DNA from: a virus | DNA: 36,504 nucleotides | Virus record (IMG/VR): IMGVR_UViG_3300031951_000579 | Location: 1-36,504 of that record | Strand: one strand, 5' to 3' | In this document: positions 30,847 to 36,504 of the stretch, in pieces | How the letters are laid out: each line of letters begins with the position of its first letter | How positions within the stretch are numbered: position 1 is the stretch's first letter | The notes under the pieces: generated by a model | What the model saw: only the letters and a program-made list of their open reading frames with translations | Database searches by the model: none | Told to the model about the DNA's origin: nothing | Program-made: the position numbers and the translations under genes

Positions 30847-32790
30847 ATGCTGAACATGGATCTTTCGCGTGTAATGGATGCGTACCGCGGGCAAGAAGAC
30901 AAGTTACGCAAACGTGTCCAGCTTAGTAACGATCTATTGGAACTGATCGCGTATGAGCAGTTAACGCGAGAGAAGCGCCAACTGATGGCCGCGAAGCAGG
31001 CTCAGGCCATGCCACCTGGGGGCTTGCCTACGATCCGAGATCAGAAGGAAGAGGAAGCGTTTGAGTTAACAAAACAAGAGTTAGCTCAACAGGTTGGCAA
31101 GACGCTTCAGCAACAACAGGCTATGCGTCAGCAAGCCATGAGTCGCGGCGTGGCTGCTGCTCCTGGGGCGCAGAATGTTATGCCGCAACAGGCTATGGCG
31201 GCTGGCGGTATTGTGGCGTTTAACGGCGAAACCGGCTCAGACGTAAGAGTTCAACCGATCCCAGATAGAACGTTACCGACCATGTCTGAAGACTTGCAAG
31301 TAAAAGCTCGTCGGGAAATGGCGGAAATGGATTCAGGGCAACGAGTTGCGTTGTCGCCTGATGTTGAACGATTCTTAGCTAGAGACGTTAGTGGACGCGC
31401 CCAAAGACAGGCTGCGTTTGCTGCTCAAGAACAACAACGTGCAGTAGAGGCTGGTCGTAGTGTGGCTCGACAATATGCCCCTCCTGCGCCGTCGCGCCCT
31501 GTTCCGCAATCAACTGCTGATCTCGATGACCCGTTAAAACAGGTAGCCGCGGGCATCGCTCGACAAGAAGTTAGGGCTACTCCGGCGGCAGATCTTGAAG
31601 CGGCGTTTGCGCCGAGCGGCGCTACAATTCCTCCGCGCACACAGGATGCCGCGCCACCTCCGCCTAGAGACACAGGCGCTGCTGCTGCACCAAATCTGCG
31701 TACCCCTTCTGCCGTAGGAACTGGGATTGAAAGTGCCTTAGCCGGCGCTTTGCCGCCAAGTAACGATGCTTTGATGCGTCAACTTCAAGGTGAGATGCGC
31801 ACCAGTCTTTTGAGAAGCCGTGCGTCTCGAGATCAACCACAAATGGCTGAGCTTGCTAGGCTGCGTGGGGAAGTTGAAAATCTTGGCACTACGTTTCCCA
31901 AGGAATCACCAGAAGCTCGTCGCCAAGCTGAAGCAGAGCAGGCTCGTCTGGAACAGCAGTATGCGCGGATGATGGACCCGGAGAAACAGCGGCTGGATAA
32001 TCTGATTGCGTTCCTGGCTGGTGGTGCTGGCCGGCGGGGGATTGGCAGCGTACTAGGCGGAGCAGCAGAATCTGCTAATCGTGCTCGTGCGGCAAATGAA
32101 GCGTTTGGTCTGCAAGCTTTGAAAGATATGCAGGCTGGTCGTCAGGCTATGCGTGGCCGTGACGTAGAAGAACAACGGGCCGCGTTCCAAGCTCGTCAAA
32201 GAGGTCTGGAACTTGGAGCTAAGGTCGCAGAAGTCGCTGCGCAGATTGAGTCGCAGACTGACATTGCTGATCGGAAAATTGATAGCGAATTGGCAGCAGC
32301 CGCGTTGGGTGCGTTGTCACGCTACGGTTCTGATCTTAACAAGATTAAGGCAGAGGTTCAGACTAAAGCCGCGCAGCTTGGGTATGAAATTAGTCGCGAC
32401 GATCTTAACCGTATTGCTCAGATTGCTGTTGCTCAGATTGGGGCCGATGTTAGGGGACAAGCTGCGGCTGACACTTTGTTAAGTCGTACAGAAGGGGAAC
32501 GAGCAAGGATTGCTGAAAGACTTTCAAGAACCGCTGCGGAAGCTCGCGACAATCCAATGTTAAGTTCGGCTCGTGCCAAAGATCCCGCAAGGCGTAGCGC
32601 CCAAGAAAAACGGATTGTAGAAGAGTATGAAAACGCGCTGGCGAATGATCAACAAATCTTAAACGGATTAGATAGAACAATTGCAGATTTGCGAGCACGT
32701 CAAGGGCAAACCACTCCACCACCTGCTGCCACTGGATCTGCGCGGTCCCAAGGTGTTACAGTAACTAGCGCTACTGCTCCTCCGAGGTAA
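30847..32790 (+). CDS. Gln/Ala-rich internal virion protein
   Basis: 647 residues from the ATG at 30847, which follows AAGGA at seven bases; a TTG two codons earlier is less likely. MLNMDLSRVMDAYRGQEDKL and the following coiled-coil, Gln-rich segments (KTLQQQQAMRQQAMSRG) resemble podophage internal virion proteins. The AAGGIVAFNGETGS segment near 120 is a small conserved block in them. A Pro-rich linker (200-290) and a long coiled coil (340-600) follow. It probably forms part of the ejected core with its neighbours. Confidence 0.68.
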   Translation: MLNMDLSRVMDAYRGQEDKLRKRVQLSNDLLELIAYEQLTREKRQLMAAKQAQAMPPGGLPTIRDQKEEEAFELTKQELAQQVGKTLQQQQAMRQQAMSRGVAAAPGAQNVMPQQAMAAGGIVAFNGETGSDVRVQPIPDRTLPTMSEDLQVKARREMAEMDSGQRVALSPDVERFLARDVSGRAQRQAAFAAQEQQRAVEAGRSVARQYAPPAPSRPVPQSTADLDDPLKQVAAGIARQEVRATPAADLEAAFAPSGATIPPRTQDAAPPPPRDTGAAAAPNLRTPSAVGTGIESALAGALPPSNDALMRQLQGEMRTSLLRSRASRDQPQMAELARLRGEVENLGTTFPKESPEARRQAEAEQARLEQQYARMMDPEKQRLDNLIAFLAGGAGRRGIGSVLGGAAESANRARAANEAFGLQALKDMQAGRQAMRGRDVEEQRAAFQARQRGLELGAKVAEVAAQIESQTDIADRKIDSELAAAALGALSRYGSDLNKIKAEVQTKAAQLGYEISRDDLNRIAQIAVAQIGADVRGQAAADTLLSRTEGERARIAERLSRTAAEARDNPMLSSARAKDPARRSAQEKRIVEEYENALANDQQILNGLDRTIADLRARQGQTTPPPAATGSARSQGVTVTSATAPPR

Positions 32791-32794
32791 TCTT

Positions 32795-35700
32795 ATGCCG
32801 ACCTTCCAGGTACGCGGTCCTGATGGATATACGTATTCAATTGAAGCGCCGGAAGGCACACCACAGTCAGTCTTGCAGCAGGCTATCGCAGAGCAAGGCG
32901 CGTCGGTCAGAGAAAAAGCCAAAGAACGTACCGTTGGCGAAGCCTTCCTGCGCGACCCTGGCGCTGCGCTTACCTCGGGCCTGGGGGCCTTGGTTCAGTT
33001 TCCCGCCCAGCTATATGCGCTAGGAACTGGCGACACTGAGACAGGACTATTCCAACTTGGCGAGCGTATTAAGAAGACTGGCCAGGGGCTTAAATCGCCC
33101 GGTTTGGTAGCCCGTGAATATGAACGCGCCAGGAAGATTGAAGAGGCAGAACGAGCGGGTGGCCAACTGCCTGCGTTTGGCGTGGCATTCGGGGAAACGG
33201 TCAAAGATCCAGCGCTGATTAGTACGTTTTTAGCTGAGCAGATCCCGCAGTTAGTAGTACCGTTTGGTGCTGCAAAACTAGGTACAGCAGCGGGTGCAGC
33301 CAGAGCCGCGATGGCCGGCAGGAGTCTTCAAGAGGGTGCCGAGATTGCTGCCCGTACCGGTACCGCGGCGGCTATTGGTGCTGGCGCTATTCAGCAGGGC
33401 GCTGATGTTGGTGCTCAATCCTTTGAAGAAATGTACAAAGAACTTGTACAACAAGGGATTGATCCTGACGTAGCCAAACAAACCGCGTTGGATCGCGCTC
33501 GAGCAGTGGGCGCGTCAGCGTTGGTGATTTCCACCCTGGCGCAGAGACTACCGGGCGCGCGTACGATTGAACAGACGATGGCCAGAATGCCGGTGGCTAA
33601 GTCTGTACGAGAAGCTGCCGAGACCGGGGCTGGACAACGATTTATGTCCCAGCTCGAATCGACCCGCTTGGGTCGCGGCATTACTGGTTTGCTGGGTGAG
33701 TCGGCTAGTGAGATGGTCGAGGAGGTGGGTGGCAAACTTGCCAGTAACATCGCCATGCAGACCATCAAGCCGGAGCAGTCACTTACTGCCGGGTTGGGTG
33801 CTACCGCGGCCATGGCTGCTATCGGTGGCGGTACTTTGGGTGGTGTATTTGGACTGTTACGAGGGGCTCCTGCGGCTGAGGCACCCCCGGAGGGTGGCAA
33901 CGTTGCCACCCCTGGCGCTCCCCCCGCTGGTCCGGTAGCTCCTCCGTCTGGGGTCGCACCGCCTTCACCGCCTTCTGCTGGCGCGGCTGTGCAAACCATG
34001 GTCAACCAGTTGCCGGAGGATCAGCAGCGCGAGTTGTTCCGACGTTTGCAAGAAAAAGTACAGGGTACGCCGGATCAAGAACCGCAGACGCTGGGCTCTA
34101 CGGAAGAGCCGGCATATCAGCTACTTAAGGCCAAGTTTGCCGCGCCTGCCGCTCCGCCTACAGGAGCGCCACCGGTTACTGCTCCGCCCACGGTCACGCC
34201 CCCGGTTGAAGAAACAAAGAAAGTGCCGGCAGAGAAGCCTACGCTCGAGCAAAGTTTACAGGCCGTGCAAGACGCTCAGCAGCAACGTGATGCTGCAACG
34301 GATGAAATTCGAGCTATTCGTGAAAAGAGTCAAACATTACTTGATGCGAAAGGGCGTATCCCTCCGGAAGGATCGGCTAAACGCGCTGAATGGGACTCTT
34401 TAAACGCGCAAGAACAGAAGTTGTTACAAGATAAGTTTGGTCCCGCTGATCAAAAGTTTCGTACAGAAACAAAAAACTTTACCGCTTTATTTCCAGATGT
34501 TGATTTGAGATCGGAACTGCAGAAACGGCAATATGCATCTGCAGAGATTTTGTCCGCTACGCCTAGCGGAGAGAACACTGAACTGCGCTTGTTTAAGAAC
34601 AAGTCAGGCATGTTTGGCGTTGGCGTCTATGACCAAGACGCTAAACAGTACTTGCCTGAGATGACGCTGTGGCCCAATGAACAACAGGCCCGACAGCAAT
34701 ATGACTCGCAAGTCAGTAAGTTACCGCCGCGTCAACCGTCTTCTGGTGAAACGGTAACTCCGCAACCGCAAGCGCCGGCAGGCGTAACTGAGCCAACGCC
34801 GCCTGTTACAGCTCCAAAAGTTTATCGAGGTCAAGCAGTTGGAGCAGAATTTAAAGGCGCGGCTGATGGCAATTTGGGTGCTGGATTTTACACCACAGAA
34901 TCAGAACAAGCTGCAAAAGAATTTGCTTCTCGTCATAAAGATGGAACAGTACTTCGTGGTGAGCTTTTAGCAACACGAGTTTTGGATCTTGACAACTTAA
35001 ATAAAGAAACAATTAACAAACTTCAATCTGCAATTCCACGTAATGCAGAAGGATTGGCCAAATATGGTTGGCCTGCCGATCTTTTGTCTGACAAAAACAC
35101 ACGAGACAACACAACTCAAGATTTGCAAAAAATTCATAATGATTTAGATCGAGGAACTTTTAATCCAAGATCGTTATCTTATGCAATTGGAGATGTAAAT
35201 GTAGATGTATTGCGCGCAATTTATGATGCTGCAGGATACGATGCAGTATCTAGAACGGGCGGCGCATTAAAGAGTGGCACTCAATACAAAGAATATGTGA
35301 CATTTGCAGAGGGTGCGCAGAAGTTTGAAACACCAACTTCGCCAAAACCAAAGGTTGTTAAACAAGAACCAAAAGTTCCGACTGTTGAAGTTTCCGAAAA
35401 GCCCAAGGTTGAGGTTGGTGCTAACAAGATCTTTACTGAAGAAGCGGCAGAAAAAGCACGTGAGTTGTTACGTCGCAAGTTAGGTGGCGGTACGGTTAGA
35501 TCAGGTATTGATCCTGAGATCGTGCAAGCTGGCATTCAGTTGGCCGGCTATCACATCGAAAAAGGTGCTCGTACGTTTGCCGCATATGCGCGGGCTATGT
35601 TGGCTGACCTTGGAGATATCGTTAAGCCGTATCTCAAGTCCTGGTACATGGGCGTGAAGTTTGATCCCCGTGCTGCGGATCTTGAAGGGTTGGATTCTAG

Positions 35701-36504
35701 TGCCGCCGTCGAAGCTGCAGACGTTGACGCTATCCTGGCAGAGACAGAAGCTCCTGCTGCGCCTGAGCGTATTACTCTTGCTAAGTCATTCTTGAAAACT
35801 TTTCGAGACGGCAAAGGGTTTGCCAACATTAATGAGGCTCGGAGAGCTGCCGGTGATGTGCTCGGACGTAGGATTGAACCCGGCACTCCTGATGCGAAGC
35901 TGGTAGACGAGGCTGTAGAACTTGCTGGCGTGGTGTATGGCCGGGAAGTGGTAGAAAAAGAAGAATATACGGAAGACATTTATAACCGGCTTGTTGACTT
36001 TAATAACAAGCAGATGCCGACTCTTGGAGTTAGAGACAGCGTCAGTATTGCTAATCAAGCATACAGCACACCGTTGCCACTTGCTCACGCGGCAATTCAG
36101 TTATCAGGACTCTACGATAACGTTGACAACACAGTTTTAGAACCTACCGCTGGTCAGGGCGCATTACTTATTTTTACCGATGCAGATAAGGCAACGGTCA
36201 ATGAAATTAATCCTGACCGAGTAGCGGCACTTAAATCCCAAGGGTTCAAGGTTAGCCAGCAAGATGCTGGGTCAATGAAATTTCAGCCCAAGTCTGTAGA
36301 TGTAGTACTGACTAACCCTCCGTATGGAGAAGGCGAACAGACTTATAACATCGATGGATTTGAGACTAAGCAGCGTGATCACGCGATTGCGTTGAACGCG
36401 CTCACGGCTATGAAGGATGATGGCCGTGCTGTCCTGTTGATCGGCGGACCAAATCGTTTGGATGAAGACTCGCGTCGGACTGCTTATCGCGGCAAGTCTA
36501 AGCG
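32795..36504 (+). CDS. polyvalent protein with ART-like and N6-adenine methyltransferase-like domains, partial
   Basis: Open to the window end (at least 1236 residues). It begins MPTFQVRGPDGYTYSIEAPE, a short beta unit common to injected phage proteins. A helical part with hydrophobic glycine-zipper stretches (near 139-200 and 330-345) and Pro-rich linkers follow. Residues 676-840 are ART-like: VYRGQAV (Arg678), GAGFYTTE (695-702), QYKEYVTF (Glu833), as in ART-PolyVal. From about 1060 comes a Rossmann methyltransferase: VLEPTAGQGALL (1114-1125) and LTNPPYGEG (Asn1174). In known polyvalent proteins this MTase often precedes a Strawberry-notch helicase, which would lie outside the window. Probably injected to modify host DNA defence or proteins. 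Confidence 0.75.
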   Translation, partial: MPTFQVRGPDGYTYSIEAPEGTPQSVLQQAIAEQGASVREKAKERTVGEAFLRDPGAALTSGLGALVQFPAQLYALGTGDTETGLFQLGERIKKTGQGLKSPGLVAREYERARKIEEAERAGGQLPAFGVAFGETVKDPALISTFLAEQIPQLVVPFGAAKLGTAAGAARAAMAGRSLQEGAEIAARTGTAAAIGAGAIQQGADVGAQSFEEMYKELVQQGIDPDVAKQTALDRARAVGASALVISTLAQRLPGARTIEQTMARMPVAKSVREAAETGAGQRFMSQLESTRLGRGITGLLGESASEMVEEVGGKLASNIAMQTIKPEQSLTAGLGATAAMAAIGGGTLGGVFGLLRGAPAAEAPPEGGNVATPGAPPAGPVAPPSGVAPPSPPSAGAAVQTMVNQLPEDQQRELFRRLQEKVQGTPDQEPQTLGSTEEPAYQLLKAKFAAPAAPPTGAPPVTAPPTVTPPVEETKKVPAEKPTLEQSLQAVQDAQQQRDAATDEIRAIREKSQTLLDAKGRIPPEGSAKRAEWDSLNAQEQKLLQDKFGPADQKFRTETKNFTALFPDVDLRSELQKRQYASAEILSATPSGENTELRLFKNKSGMFGVGVYDQDAKQYLPEMTLWPNEQQARQQYDSQVSKLPPRQPSSGETVTPQPQAPAGVTEPTPPVTAPKVYRGQAVGAEFKGAADGNLGAGFYTTESEQAAKEFASRHKDGTVLRGELLATRVLDLDNLNKETINKLQSAIPRNAEGLAKYGWPADLLSDKNTRDNTTQDLQKIHNDLDRGTFNPRSLSYAIGDVNVDVLRAIYDAAGYDAVSRTGGALKSGTQYKEYVTFAEGAQKFETPTSPKPKVVKQEPKVPTVEVSEKPKVEVGANKIFTEEAAEKARELLRRKLGGGTVRSGIDPEIVQAGIQLAGYHIEKGARTFAAYARAMLADLGDIVKPYLKSWYMGVKFDPRAADLEGLDSSAAVEAADVDAILAETEAPAAPERITLAKSFLKTFRDGKGFANINEARRAAGDVLGRRIEPGTPDAKLVDEAVELAGVVYGREVVEKEEYTEDIYNRLVDFNNKQMPTLGVRDSVSIANQAYSTPLPLAHAAIQLSGLYDNVDNTVLEPTAGQGALLIFTDADKATVNEINPDRVAALKSQGFKVSQQDAGSMKFQPKSVDVVLTNPPYGEGEQTYNIDGFETKQRDHAIALNALTAMKDDGRAVLLIGGPNRLDEDSRRTAYRGKSK

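Overview
The window is part of a tailed double-stranded DNA phage genome (Caudoviricetes), or a prophage-like element of the same kind. It carries both terminase subunits, a P22-type portal, a tail fibre with a self-cleaving S74 chaperone, a lysis cassette and a set of phage replication genes. No tape-measure, sheath or baseplate gene is visible and the portal is P22-like, so a short-tailed (podovirus) particle is the best guess. No integrase, repressor, tRNA, rRNA or CRISPR array was found. The only host clue is an E. coli-type LexA box (CTGT-N8-ACAG) near 10.2 kb, which points to a gamma- or betaproteobacterial host; this is inference.

Left block (1-8055): a leftward partial gene of the XF1762 type, then a rightward replication operon. 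The operon holds a small unknown protein, a DUF2800 nuclease-like protein with all four Fe-S cysteines, a probable ssDNA-binding protein, a free-standing NUMOD4/HNH endonuclease behind a long hairpin, a family A DNA polymerase with 3'-5' exonuclease, a zinc-finger primase fused to a D5/DUF5906-type ATPase, and an unknown protein. Most junctions overlap or are very tight.

Leftward operon (8098-9962): six genes, ending at a hairpin-plus-T-run terminator that overlaps the last codon of the converging operon. The second gene is a shortened DnaN-like sliding clamp. The first three genes are each preceded by the same leader layout: a strong hairpin (two with UACG or GCAA tetraloops), then GCATCAAC, then the ribosome binding site. 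The last genes encode tiny hydrophobic peptides.

Control region (9963-10697): about 735 bp without a convincing gene. It holds a leftward extended -10 promoter, an SOS box, clustered TGACCCAT repeats with 8-9 bp period on both strands, and an A/T-rich rightward promoter before the terminase genes.

Right block (10698-36504): a long rightward late operon. It runs terS, terL, four small proteins, portal, a DUF5856-like protein, small virion proteins, the S74 tail fibre and its small partner, then lysis genes (membrane proteins, holin, GH108 muramidase). A GIY-YIG/NUMOD3 homing endonuclease follows, then large virion proteins, then a series of low-complexity, repeat-rich, probably internal or ejected proteins. 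The last gene is still open at the window end and is a polyvalent protein with an ADP-ribosyltransferase-like and an N6-adenine methyltransferase-like domain. No major capsid or scaffold protein is recognisable, so the capsid gene is either outside the window or one of the unrecognised genes. By eye the left block is GC-rich and the region from about 24.5 kb on is clearly richer in A/T.
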